Assembly (NCBI GenBank): GCA_946530965.1 | Contig: CAMNAK010000002.1 | Span: 248,001 to 312,000 of the forward strand | From: an uncultured Candidatus Saccharibacteria bacterium | GTDB lineage: Bacteria > Patescibacteriota > Saccharimonadia > Saccharimonadales > Saccharimonadaceae | Direction of reading: 5' to 3' | Length of the DNA stretch: 64,000 bases | Shown: in pieces, positions 8,277 through 14,726 of the stretch | How positions within the stretch are numbered: position 1 is the stretch's first letter | How the letters are laid out: each line of letters opens with the position of its first letter | Program-made: the position numbers and the translations under genes | The notes under the pieces: generated by a model | What the model was told of the DNA's origin: nothing | The model's database searches: none | What the model saw: the letters and a program-made list of their open reading frames with translations, nothing else

Positions 8277-8682
8277 CGCCACCAACCATCAGAATTCCCT
8301 TAATGCCGTTAATCCAATCGGCTAGCTTGACGGTCATAGAATCGTAGTTAAAGATTGTTGCAGCGAGGCCAGATAACAAAATCGTGAGCATTAGGGCAAA
8401 AATTGCCGACTCTACGATGCGGAGAATCCCAAATAGTCCACTCCTGCCGACGCGGAAATAGAGAACAATTGGAATAATTGCGACGAACAATCCATAAAGC
8501 ACCTGTTGTGCAATCCAGGTATCGATAGCTGGAATCCAGGTATGGATTGCCTCAGCAAAAGAAGCACCAAAGGCATCGTAAACTGTAACACCGGCAATCA
8601 TGGCAAGAAAAGGGATGCCAACATGGTGTCTAAAAATCAGAAAACAAAGCAGCAACGCAGCTAATATCATTGCTAAAGCCAT
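8224..8682 (-). CDS. Small polytopic membrane protein, function unknown
   Basis: About 152 residues with four to five hydrophobic segments and no recognised family. The listed ORF starts at a TTG at 8700, but that codon lies upstream of a TATAAT (8689-8694). The ATG at 8682 lies exactly six bases after it, matching the leaderless pattern of neighbouring genes, so I place the start there (MALAMILAALLL). The 3' end overlaps the convergent methyltransferase gene by 53 bases. No charged active-site pattern is visible. Confidence 0.6.
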   Translation of the reverse strand: MALAMILAALLLCFLIFRHHVGIPFLAMIAGVTVYDAFGASFAEAIHTWIPAIDTWIAQQVLYGLFVAIIPIVLYFRVGRSGLFGILRIVESAIFALMLTILLSGLAATIFNYDSMTVKLADWINGIKGILMVGGVIFAYVDVFFYRSGPSF

Positions 8683-8715
8683 AAGCGTATTATAAAACAA
8701 TTTTTGATTTGCATC

Positions 8716-8744
8716 AAAATACCCCGCGCTTGTTGGCGGGGTAT
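8716..8744 (-). terminator. Terminator of the PH-domain gene
   Basis: ATACCCCGC and GCGGGGTAT pair around an 8-base loop. On the minus strand a TTTT run follows, just downstream of the stop codon at 8749. Confidence 0.85.
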
Positions 8745-8748
8745 CTAT

Positions 8749-9399
8749 TTAAGCTTCTTTTGCTTCTTCAGAAGCCATCTCTTTTGCGACCTCTGCAGCG
8801 GCCTTTGCTTCTTCGCGAGCCTTGCGATGGTGGCTGGCCTTGACTAGCTCGGAAATCCTTTCGACCTCATCGTGTGGAGTATCGAGCATTGTAAAGGTGT
8901 AAGTTGTCTCGTCGCCGACCGTAGACATCCTTAGTGTACCAATATTGAAAAGAGTATCTAGAAGGCCGTTCTTATGGAAAGAAACATCCTCGATTTTCTG
9001 CAATTCAATAATATTTGTAGATGTATTAAAGAGAGAAGTGCGAACAACCTGAATTGCGCGCTGATTTGTGATCAGCATGGTATTCGACTTGTAGACCATA
9101 TGAAGAATAAATGGAATTAATAGAGCCAAGATATATAGAATCGCGATAATGATATAGAGGCAATTGCGGGCGTTATCTTGAAGCTTGTTCATCATATCTT
9201 TTACGTTTTGATCGCTAAAGACAATAATAAGAATAGTAGTAATCGCAACGATAAGGATGGCAGAAATAAGCCAAATGGCAATAATGCCAAGCATGGAGCG
9301 CCTCATCGAAAGCTCAACATGCTCATCATCGTTGAGTTTGATATTTGGAAAATCTTTTGCACTACGAGCGTGGCGTAGTTTCTCGAGGTCGGCTTTCAT
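8749..9399 (-). CDS. Membrane protein with bacterial PH domain (bPH2/DUF304)
   Basis: A 216-residue protein with two membrane segments (about 36-62 and 78-102). A bacterial pleckstrin-homology domain follows (about 105-185), with the typical motif SNTMLITNQRAIQVVRTSLFN, then IIELQKIEDVSFHKNGLLDTLFNIGTL. The C-terminal 30 residues are a highly charged Ala/Glu/Lys helix. bPH2 proteins are membrane-associated; their ligands are generally unknown. The TATAAT lies six bases before ATG, so it is leaderless. It has its own terminator and so is monocistronic. Confidence 0.8.
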   Translation of the reverse strand: MKADLEKLRHARSAKDFPNIKLNDDEHVELSMRRSMLGIIAIWLISAILIVAITTILIIVFSDQNVKDMMNKLQDNARNCLYIIIAILYILALLIPFILHMVYKSNTMLITNQRAIQVVRTSLFNTSTNIIELQKIEDVSFHKNGLLDTLFNIGTLRMSTVGDETTYTFTMLDTPHDEVERISELVKASHHRKAREEAKAAAEVAKEMASEEAKEA

Positions 9400-9411
9400 A
9401 CTGCTATTATA
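9400..9411 (-). promoter_or_regulatory. -10 of the PH-domain gene, leaderless spacing
   Basis: The minus strand reads TATAAT, AGCAGT, ATG. Confidence 0.7.
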
Positions 9412-9429
9412 TCATGAGGACTCTTACCT

Positions 9430-9458
9430 GTTAAATTTGGTCATTTCGGTGATTTAAC
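9430..9458. promoter_or_regulatory. Inverted repeat directly upstream of the rimB promoter
   Basis: GTTAAAT, 15 bases, ATTTAAC. It ends three bases before the -35 hexamer of the rimB promoter, a place suited to a regulator site. No regulator is known here. Confidence 0.4.
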
Positions 9459-9460
9459 CA

Positions 9461-9489
9461 TTGACATTTTCGCACTTTTTTGGTATAAT
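9461..9489 (+). promoter_or_regulatory. rimB-rimK promoter (consensus sigma70)
   Basis: TTGACA (9461-9466), a 17-base spacer, TATAAT (9484-9489). The ORF-track start at 9461 is the TTG of this -35 box and cannot be a start codon. Confidence 0.9.
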
Positions 9490-9520
9490 AAGCCTGTATT
9501 TTTTTAGAAGTATTTTTGTT

Positions 9521-10024
9521 ATGAAAAAGCTAATCATAGGTCGCGAAGCCAAGGTAGATATCGAAGGTTACGCCATAGGTGTTCCTGCGAAGATTGACAC
9601 CGGCGCCGACGGCTCTGCAATATGGGCAAGCAATATTCATGTCAATAAAGATAACGAACTCTGCTTCTGTCTTTTTGATAAAAAATCCGATTTTTATACC
9701 GGTGAAGAAATCCGCACAAAAGATTTCTCTGTGGCCGAGGTAAAAAGCGCATCTGGACACCTTAAACTGAAGTTCTGTCCGCGCTTCTCGATAACCATAG
9801 CGGGTGTCGCAATGAAGGTAAGATTCGGTCTATGCGATCGTTCGACTCATAAATACCCAATATTAATCGGAAGACGTACGCTATCGGAAAAGTTTCTAGT
9901 AGATGTTAGTAAAGATGAAGGACTTATTGTATCTAGACACGAAAGAAGCAGAAACTTACGCAAGAAATTAAAAGAAAATCCATACAAATTTTATAAAGAA
10001 TATTATCTAAAAGAGGACGAGTAA
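9521..10024 (+). CDS. RimK-associated retropepsin-like aspartic protease (RimB/ATP-dependent zinc protease family)
   Basis: A 167-residue protein of the Zn_protease/RimB family (Pfam PF05618), a retropepsin-like fold found beside RimK. The active-site signature KIDTGADGSAIWAS has the Asp-Thr-Gly triad, followed by the flap and HKYPILIGRRTL. Known members are thought to trim glutamate tails added by RimK. The start is moved to ATG 9521 because the listed one lies inside the promoter; MKKLIIGREAKVDI is the natural N-terminus. It is followed two bases later by rimK, so the writer and presumed eraser are one operon. Confidence 0.85.
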   Translation: MKKLIIGREAKVDIEGYAIGVPAKIDTGADGSAIWASNIHVNKDNELCFCLFDKKSDFYTGEEIRTKDFSVAEVKSASGHLKLKFCPRFSITIAGVAMKVRFGLCDRSTHKYPILIGRRTLSEKFLVDVSKDEGLIVSRHERSRNLRKKLKENPYKFYKEYYLKEDE

Positions 10025-10025
10025 A

Positions 10026-10937
10026 ATGAAAATCGCTATTCTATCCAACGGAGACAAGAACTATTCTACTCAGCGATTAGTAGAAGAGGCCAAGGCTCGT
10101 GGTCACGAAGTAGAAATCGTAAAGTACAAGAACTGTTATGTATCTATCGCTAAGGGTCAAAATGCCGTTTTCTATAAGGGCAAACCACTAGATAAATACG
10201 ATGCAGTTATTCCTCGTATTGCTAGTTACATGACAAAATATGGTACGACAATCGTACGTCAGCTAGAAATGCAGGGTGATTATGTACTTTCTAGGTCTAT
10301 CGCAATTACTCGCGCTAGAAACAAGCTTCGCTCTATGCAGCTTCTAGCTAAGGCTAATATCGATATTCCAAAGACTGTCGTATCTCGTAACACTGCGGAT
10401 ATTGATGAGCTTCTTGATCAGCTAGGCGAAATGCCAGTTATTATCAAGCTTGCAAGCGGTACCCACGGTAACGGCGTTGTTCTAGCAGAAACCAAGAAAG
10501 CTGCTAAGTCCGTTCTTCAGGCTTTCTATCTTACAAATGATGATGGTGTTAACATTCTCTTGCAGGAATTCGTAAAGGAATCCGCAGGTACAGATATTCG
10601 CGCTTTCGTCGTTGGTCAGAAAGTTGTTGCTAGTATGAAGCGCCAGAGTCTTGATGATGATTTCCGTTCCAATCTTCACAAGGGTGGTACTGGTACCCCA
10701 ATCAAGCTAACTCCAGAAGAGGAAAAGGTTGCCGTAAAGGCCGCCAAGGCTATGGGTCTAAGCGTTGCTGGTGTAGATATTATGCGTTCCTCACGTGGTC
10801 CACTCGTACTCGAAGTTAATGCTTCCCCTGGATTTGGTATCGAGAAAGTTACTGGCCGCAACGTTGCTGGCAAGATTATCGAGTATGTCGAGCGTAATGC
10901 AAAGCATACTATCCGCCGCGACAAAGTTGGTGCTTAA
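10026..10937 (+). CDS. rimK: RimK ATP-grasp glutamate ligase
   Basis: An ATP-grasp ligase that adds glutamates to the C-terminus of ribosomal protein S6 in other bacteria. The N-terminal pre-ATP-grasp domain spans about 1-95. The ATP-binding strands are PVIIKLASGTHGNGV and ILLQEFVKESAGTDIRAFVVG, and the metal-binding end is GPLVLEVNASPGFGIE. The 303-residue length matches the family. It is coupled to the upstream retropepsin gene (two-base gap) and ends in a good terminator. The acceptor (rpsF) is not in the window, so S6 as target is inferred from the family. Confidence 0.9.
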   Translation: MKIAILSNGDKNYSTQRLVEEAKARGHEVEIVKYKNCYVSIAKGQNAVFYKGKPLDKYDAVIPRIASYMTKYGTTIVRQLEMQGDYVLSRSIAITRARNKLRSMQLLAKANIDIPKTVVSRNTADIDELLDQLGEMPVIIKLASGTHGNGVVLAETKKAAKSVLQAFYLTNDDGVNILLQEFVKESAGTDIRAFVVGQKVVASMKRQSLDDDFRSNLHKGGTGTPIKLTPEEEKVAVKAAKAMGLSVAGVDIMRSSRGPLVLEVNASPGFGIEKVTGRNVAGKIIEYVERNAKHTIRRDKVGA

Positions 10938-10946
10938 AACAGTAAA

Positions 10947-10978
10947 AATAAGTCAGGTTTCATCCTGGCTTATTTTTT
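10947..10978. terminator. Terminator after rimK
   Basis: An 11-bp stem AATAAGTCAGG/CCTGGCTTATT with one G-T pair, followed by TTTTTT. It may also serve the convergent pilin gene. Confidence 0.85.
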
Positions 10979-10984
10979 CTCTAA

Positions 10985-11380
10985 TTAGTTGCGATTAGTT
11001 TTGACGTAATCTTCTTCTTTTTCCATTACGGCGCGAAGCTTGTATTTCTTGCAGTGATTATCTTCGTCGCAGTTCTCGGCCTCGTAGCTATAATCGCCAC
11101 CTTCTACCCAGAGGTTAATGCCGTTTGGGTCAGTGAAGAGGTTTGGATCAATCCAAGGAAGCTCTTCGGCGGTCGTGATTGATTCTGGATAATAGCCGTT
11201 GTCTTTGTAATATCCTTCTTCAAGAGCGTAATAGATTGCATTGATAGCGATTTTGCGCTGTTTGTCGCGGTCCATCTTGGCGACGTCTTGCTTTTGTAGG
11301 AAAAATAGCACTACAAAAATGCCAGCAATTACGATACAAATAATAATTTCTAAAACAGTAAAGCCACGCTTATTCTTCAT
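10985..11380 (-). CDS. Type IV pilin/pseudopilin (GspG-like)
   Basis: A 131-residue prepilin. The short leader MKNKRG is followed by FTVLE, the prepilin-peptidase site with Gly-1 and Glu+5, and a hydrophobic helix (IIICIVIAGIFVVLFFL) that packs in the pilus core. The globular part, with YYKDNGYYP and a Pro/Asn-rich end, resembles major pseudopilins of the GspG type. One Cys pair (ENCDEDNHC) may form a disulfide. It is a single gene apart from pilB and the minor-pilin cluster. A TAAAAT lies about nine bases before the ATG. Confidence 0.85.
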   Translation of the reverse strand: MKNKRGFTVLEIIICIVIAGIFVVLFFLQKQDVAKMDRDKQRKIAINAIYYALEEGYYKDNGYYPESITTAEELPWIDPNLFTDPNGINLWVEGGDYSYEAENCDEDNHCKKYKLRAVMEKEEDYVKTNRN

Positions 11381-11425
11381 TCTGTAGTTATTTTAACATA
11401 TTTTCTAGGCTGAGCTACTGACACT

Positions 11426-11453
11426 AAAAATCCCCAAATCTCTCGACTTGGGG
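11426..11453 (-). terminator. Terminator downstream of tRNA-Met
   Basis: The minus strand has CCCCAAGTCGAGAGATTTGGGG followed by ATTTTT, starting about 15 bases after the tRNA 3' end. Confidence 0.85.
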
Positions 11454-11467
11454 CTTAAATTCGATAA

Positions 11468-11544
11468 TGGTAGCACCAACTGGGATCGAACCAGTGACCT
11501 TAGGCTTATGAGTCCTACGCTCTAACCAGCTGAGCTATGGTGCC
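11468..11544 (-). tRNA. tRNA with CAT anticodon (Met, or Ile2)
   Basis: The minus strand folds as a cloverleaf with acceptor GGCACCA/TGGTGCT, D-arm GCTC..GAGC, anticodon loop CTCATAA, T-loop TTCGATC and encoded CCA. The first pair is G-T and the pair closing the anticodon loop is A-G. With anticodon CAT it can be elongator Met or, after lysidine modification by TilS (encoded in this window), Ile2; the sequence alone does not decide. Confidence 0.85.
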
Positions 11545-11566
11545 ATACTAAATGTTAAATTATCTC

Positions 11567-11652
11567 ACGCTCAGCTGGTTAGAGCGAACGCTTGATAATG
11601 ATTTCTCGGCGCCTTCGCGCCTCGACACCGCAGCTGAGCTATGGTGCCATAC
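11567..11652. repeat. Scrambled tRNA remnant (inverted D-arm plus direct 5' copy)
   Basis: Next to the tRNA, GCTCAGCTGGTTAGAGCG (D-arm) occurs on the plus strand. About 40 bases later comes CAGCTGAGCTATGGTGCCATAC, a direct copy of the tRNA 5' end with its upstream bases. The two are inverted relative to each other and can form a hairpin. No complete tRNA can be folded. This looks like a rearranged duplicate. Confidence 0.7.
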
Positions 11653-11698
11653 GGGTATTTTACCAAAAAACGCTTTGCTTTTCTAGCACAAGCATAAA

Positions 11699-11787
11699 TG
11701 GCGGAAGGAGTGAGATTCGAACTCACGGAGCTTTTTACACTCGCTGGTTTTCAAGACCAGTACCATAAACCACTCGGTCATCCTTCC
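11699..11787 (-). tRNA. tRNA-Ser (TGA anticodon)
   Basis: The acceptor is GGAAGGA/TCCTTCC, the anticodon stem-loop CTGGT-CTTGAAA-ACCAG, a long variable arm follows (GCGAGTGTAAAAAGCTC region), the T-loop is TTCGAAT and CCA is encoded. The long variable arm and TGA anticodon identify Ser. Confidence 0.93.
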
Positions 11788-11877
11788 ACTCCGCTATCTT
11801 ATCATAATTTTACCCCTCTGGCAAAACATGTCATAATATAAGCATTCGAGAGAAAATGCGCCATATTAGATCCGAGG

Positions 11878-11896
11878 TATAATTTAAGAAAAGGAG
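11878..11896 (+). promoter_or_regulatory. dut -10 and ribosome site
   Basis: TATAAT (11878-11883) and AAGGAG (11891-11896), five bases upstream of ATG 11901. Confidence 0.75.
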
Positions 11897-11900
11897 TGTA

Positions 11901-12338
11901 ATGAAGGTTAGAATCAAGAAAATTGCTGAAGATGTAATATTGCCACAATACGAGACGCCAGGTGCGGCTGGTTTTGATTTTCATGCCTATATCAAAGAGC
12001 CTTATGTCTTGAAGGTTAACAAGCGCTACGCTGTGCCAACTGGTCTAATTTTTGAGATTCCAGAGGGCTACGAATTGCAGATTCGCGCTCGCTCAGGTCT
12101 TGCTGCTCGCAATGGCATCACTATGATGAACGGCGTCGGCACGATTGATTCGGATTATAGGGGCGAAGTTCACGTTTTGCTTACAAACCGTGGCGAAGAA
12201 GATTTTGTAATTGAGCCTGGTATGCGCATTGCTCAGGGCTTATTCGAAAGAGTCGATCAGGCAGAGTTTGAACTAACTGACGAAGAATTTTCTGAAACAA
12301 AAAGAGGTAAAAAAGGCTTCGGTTCTACCGGAGTCTAG
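11901..12338 (+). CDS. dut: dUTP diphosphatase
   Basis: Hydrolyses dUTP to dUMP and pyrophosphate, which keeps uracil out of DNA and supplies dUMP. All five motifs of the trimeric dUTPase are present: PGAAGFDF, RARSGLA, GVGTIDSDYRGE, GMRIAQGLF and, at the C-terminus, RGKKGFGSTG, the arm that closes over the neighbouring active site. The 145-residue length is standard. It stands alone with its own promoter and terminator. Together with nrdD it shows that the cell handles deoxynucleotides itself. Confidence 0.97.
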   Translation: MKVRIKKIAEDVILPQYETPGAAGFDFHAYIKEPYVLKVNKRYAVPTGLIFEIPEGYELQIRARSGLAARNGITMMNGVGTIDSDYRGEVHVLLTNRGEEDFVIEPGMRIAQGLFERVDQAEFELTDEEFSETKRGKKGFGSTGV

Positions 12339-12356
12339 AAAAAATAGGGCGTGGAA

Positions 12357-12383
12357 AAGGCGGGTCGCGATGACCCGCCTTTA
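12357..12383. terminator. Bidirectional terminator after dut
   Basis: AAAGGCGGGTC and GACCCGCCTTT form a perfect 11-bp stem with a 5-base loop, placed between convergent dut and the unknown gene at 12390. Confidence 0.85.
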
Positions 12384-12389
12384 TGAGCA

Positions 12390-12743
12390 TTAGTCCAGAT
12401 TGTGGGAGCAGGATGTGCCGTCGGAGTAGTGAACGCAATTGCTTCCACCAGCGAGGATAGTTCCGAGTCTTGACACTATGCGTGCTACGGCGATTTTCCA
12501 GGCGTTGATGCGATTTTCGTCCAGCAGGGCGGGAGAATCGAAGTCGATCTTGATAGCCGGGCGGCCACAGCAGCGTGCGTTGGTAACGGTTGCATAAATC
12601 ATCTCGCCGCCAATAAGCTCGAGGATTATGTCCTCAATGCCCTTCAGGTCCGGCTGGCCTTCGTATTCGAAGTCGCCGCACATGATGCTGATTGTGGTAA
12701 AAGCCCACATTCTGTTTTTTGTAAAAAGTTCTGAGTTACCCAT
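12390..12743 (-). CDS. Small protein of unknown function, gene with structured leader (copy A)
   Basis: 117 residues and no recognised family. It is soluble and Cys-rich (including an RCC pair and CSHNLD at the end), with alternating predicted strands and one amphipathic helix around INAWKIAVARIVSRLG. From AIKIDFDS through W and the helix to VHYSD it loosely matches the middle and end of the next gene's product (AITISSTFS...W...VVVLDD), so the two may be distant paralogs. A good ribosome site (GGAGG) precedes the ATG. The leader is about 80 bases long, unusual here, and carries the hairpin described separately. Confidence 0.6.
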   Translation of the reverse strand: MGNSELFTKNRMWAFTTISIMCGDFEYEGQPDLKGIEDIILELIGGEMIYATVTNARCCGRPAIKIDFDSPALLDENRINAWKIAVARIVSRLGTILAGGSNCVHYSDGTSCSHNLD

Positions 12744-12838
12744 AATAACCTCCGAATAAAAGTGAAGCGATGTACTTTAAGCGGTATTCCGCAACTCCAC
12801 TTTTGCCTCTGCTCAATGAGACAATATATATTATAGCA
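12741..12838 (-). promoter_or_regulatory. Promoter and structured 5' leader of the gene at 12390 (copy A)
   Basis: On the minus strand the extended -10 is TGC-TATAAT (12830-12838). In the leader AAAAGTGGAG pairs with CTTCACTTTT (10 bp, one G-U; 12795-12804 with 12758-12767). It encloses the hairpin GCGG-AATA-CCGC (12781-12792) on its 5' side and 13 unpaired bases (TTAAAGTACATCG) on its 3' side. The outer stem ends four bases before the ribosome site. Confidence 0.65.
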
Positions 12839-12889
12839 TAAGCGTATTAAAAAGTCAATATAGCTACACCAAAACGGTAAAAAGTCAAG

Positions 12890-12915
12890 AAAAAGCGGAC
12901 TCAGAAGAGCCCGCT
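12890..12915 (-). terminator. Terminator of the gene at 12921
   Basis: The minus strand has AGCGGGCTC-TTCT-GAGTCCGCT followed by TTTT. It separates the two small unknown genes, so each has its own transcript. Confidence 0.85.
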
Positions 12916-12920
12916 GTTTT

Positions 12921-13289
12921 TTAGAGAGTAACAAGATATCCTAAGTCATCAAGGACAACGACCGCCTCGTTTTCGGCATTGAACTCTTTCAGAAGAAAGA
13001 TTACGACTTCTTCGAAAGCCTGAAACCACTGAGTATAATCATTGTCTTCGACAACAGTAGCGGAAAAAGTTGAACTAATCGTAATTGCGGCGCTCTCGTT
13101 GCAGGAAGCGGCTACTTTTCTGCTGTCTGAGACTACGATTTCGATGCCGGACTGAATACAAGCGTTATTGGCACGCATAAAAATGCCCAGTTCGATGCCG
13201 ACCATGCCTGCACTATAGTCCTTATTTACGCTACTCGGGGTGCGAAGGCTTGCAGTGGCGACGTGAACATGATCTAAGAACGTATTCAT
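12921..13289 (-). CDS. Small protein of unknown function, gene with structured leader (copy B)
   Basis: 122 residues, no recognised family, no signal peptide or membrane segment. A mixed strand pattern is followed by an acidic stretch and a helix (YTQWFQAFEEVVIFLLKEF), ending with a strand VVVLDDLGYLV. The order AI.I, acidic loop, Trp-containing helix, V...D is also seen in the product of 12390. It has its own promoter, an AGGAG ribosome site, its own terminator and a leader with the same architecture as copy A. The function cannot be inferred. Confidence 0.6.
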   Translation of the reverse strand: MNTFLDHVHVATASLRTPSSVNKDYSAGMVGIELGIFMRANNACIQSGIEIVVSDSRKVAASCNESAAITISSTFSATVVEDNDYTQWFQAFEEVVIFLLKEFNAENEAVVVLDDLGYLVTL

Positions 13290-13370
13290 GCTATCTCCTC
13301 TTCTAGAGCTGTAAGAATTTGAGCGGTTTTCCGCACTCTAGGATAGTAAAGAACGATATGTATATTATGC
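13287..13370 (-). promoter_or_regulatory. Promoter and structured 5' leader of the gene at 12921 (copy B)
   Basis: The minus strand has a likely -10 CATAAT (13364-13369). In the leader CTAGAG (13336-13341) pairs with CTCTAG (13303-13308). It encloses the hairpin GCGG-AAAA-CCGC (13323-13334) on its 5' side, with one spacer base, and 14 unpaired bases (TCAAATTCTTACAG) on its 3' side. The stem closes three bases before AGGAG. The layout is that of copy A with different outer-stem sequence. Confidence 0.6.
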
Positions 13371-13390
13371 TATAAAAAGCTAGAAACGTC

Positions 13391-13420
13391 AAAAAAGACC
13401 CTGGTTATAGGGTCTCTTTT
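13391..13420 (-). terminator. yebC terminator
   Basis: AGACCCT and AGGGTCT form a perfect stem with a 6-base loop; TTTTT follows on the minus strand, just after the yebC stop. Confidence 0.88.
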
Positions 13421-13424
13421 GGGA

Positions 13425-14126
13425 TTAGGCTGCGTTTGTATGAACTGCGACAACGTCGTCTAGGTCGTCGATAGCATCGAGAATCTTCTCGACCTTTTCG
13501 GCGGTTTCGCCTTCGACAGCAACTTCGTTGTTTGGAATATACTTGAGTTCGGCTTCCTTAATCTCGTAGCCGGCAGCAATCAATGCTTCACGAACCTTTG
13601 CTAGGTCGCCAGATGCAGTGTAGATAGTTGTGCCATCTTCTTCGTCAAGGACGTCTTCTGCGCCAGCGTCTAGGGCTGCCATCATGATTTCGTCACCCTT
13701 GCTCTCGGTAAAGATTACGCCTTTGCGAGAGAACTGGAACATGACTGAGCCTGGATCTGCCATACGGCCACCATTCTTTTCTAGGGTGTGGCGTACTTCT
13801 GGCATTGTACGGTTCTTGTTATCTGTTGCTACTTCGATAATGATTCCGATACCTCCCGGACCGTAAGCCTCGTATGTTTCTTCGATAAGAGCAGCTGCGC
13901 TCTTGTCTGCGACACGTGCAATTGCACGTTCAATATTGGCTTTCGGCATGTTTGCCAGGCGAGCCTTTTCGAGGACCATGGCTAGGGAAGGGTTCATGGC
14001 AGGATCTGTGCCGCCGCGTGCAGCGATTGCGATTTGGTTGCCAATCTTTGTAAACAAGGCACCGCGCTTCGCATCGACGACCGCTTTTTGGCGTTTTGTG
14101 GTTGCCCACTTTGAGTGTCCGCTCAT
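13425..14126 (-). CDS. yebC: YebC/PmpR (TACO1) family protein
   Basis: A cytoplasmic three-domain protein of the YebC/TACO1 family, described as a transcription regulator and, for several members, as a ribosome-associated translation factor. The N-terminus MSGHSKWATTKRQKAVVDAKRGALFTKI is diagnostic. The motifs YGPGGIGIIIEVATDNKNRT and MFQFSRKG follow, and the C-terminal ferredoxin-like domain contains YIPNNEV. 233 residues is slightly under the usual 240-250. AGGAGA precedes the ATG. ruvC, its neighbour in many genomes, is not here. Confidence 0.95.
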   Translation of the reverse strand: MSGHSKWATTKRQKAVVDAKRGALFTKIGNQIAIAARGGTDPAMNPSLAMVLEKARLANMPKANIERAIARVADKSAAALIEETYEAYGPGGIGIIIEVATDNKNRTMPEVRHTLEKNGGRMADPGSVMFQFSRKGVIFTESKGDEIMMAALDAGAEDVLDEEDGTTIYTASGDLAKVREALIAAGYEIKEAELKYIPNNEVAVEGETAEKVEKILDAIDDLDDVVAVHTNAA

Positions 14127-14272
14127 CTCTTCTCCTTAGTTATTTATATCTGTTAATATCTTAACATATTATCCCCTAAAATTAAAAAAATGCAAAAAAC
14201 ATTAGACTAACGCTTTTTTATTTTGGACATGAATGTTATTTTAAGCACACAAATAAAAAAGGAGGTAAAAAT
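14127..14272. other. Short intergenic region between yebC and the gene at 14273
   Basis: AT-rich. It holds the yebC leader on the minus strand and a strong AAGGAGG ribosome site for the plus-strand gene. I see no convincing consensus promoter for the latter and no hidden gene. Confidence 0.5.
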
Positions 14273-14677
14273 ATGAAAATTTTTCGAAGAATGCAGCTAT
14301 CTGCAACGGAGCTAGAACGCATTCGTGCGGAGCTTGATGATTATATTTGGCTCGCGCTGGATCTTCGCCGTTGTATTTTGAGTGCCGGAGATATTTATAT
14401 TGGGGATTTGCGCGATGCTATTCTAGCTCGTCGCGGCCGCGTTGACGATGTTTATTGTGCTGGACTAAATATGCGAACGGGCGAGGTAAATTATCTAAAG
14501 ACATTTAACCGTCGTAATCCAAAGGTTGGCTTCAATGGAGAAATAAGTTCGGACACAAAGAATAAGATAATGAAACAGATTGAGTATTTCTTTGGTAACT
14601 TGCCAATCTTTAGCGCAGAGGCGGCGCTGCCGAAATATTCGCGTAAGCATTTAATTTCGGCTTTATCGGTCGACTAG
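14273..14677 (+). CDS. Protein of unknown function
   Basis: 134 residues, no recognised family, no signal peptide or membrane segment. It starts with a basic amphipathic helix (FRRMQLSATELERIRAELDDY). A central part, VDDVYCAGLNMRTGEVNYL, looks like two strands with a turn, and helices follow. The perfect AAGGAGG ribosome site with good spacing makes it a confident coding gene. It lies directly upstream of the recA promoter, with no terminator between, so some read-through into recA is possible. Confidence 0.6.
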   Translation: MKIFRRMQLSATELERIRAELDDYIWLALDLRRCILSAGDIYIGDLRDAILARRGRVDDVYCAGLNMRTGEVNYLKTFNRRNPKVGFNGEISSDTKNKIMKQIEYFFGNLPIFSAEAALPKYSRKHLISALSVD

Positions 14678-14697
14678 ATTTTAGAGATGCTATCGGT

Positions 14698-14722
14698 TAA
14701 AATATAGCTATTAACAGGAGGT
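14698..14722 (+). promoter_or_regulatory. recA promoter -10 and ribosome site
   Basis: TAAAAT (14698-14703) and AGGAGGT (14716-14722) lie before a GTG start. I see no clear LexA-type palindrome here. Confidence 0.65.
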
Positions 14723-14726
14723 AATT

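Noticed and set aside
9461-9520. Upstream extension of the rimB ORF as a signal peptide
   Set aside because: The hydrophobic start lies between the -35 box and the transcript start, so it cannot be translated.
12741-13370. Leaders as a known riboswitch class
   Set aside because: The elements are too small and do not match any class that I recognise (TPP, SAM, c-di-GMP, fluoride and similar), so they are listed as a new candidate only.
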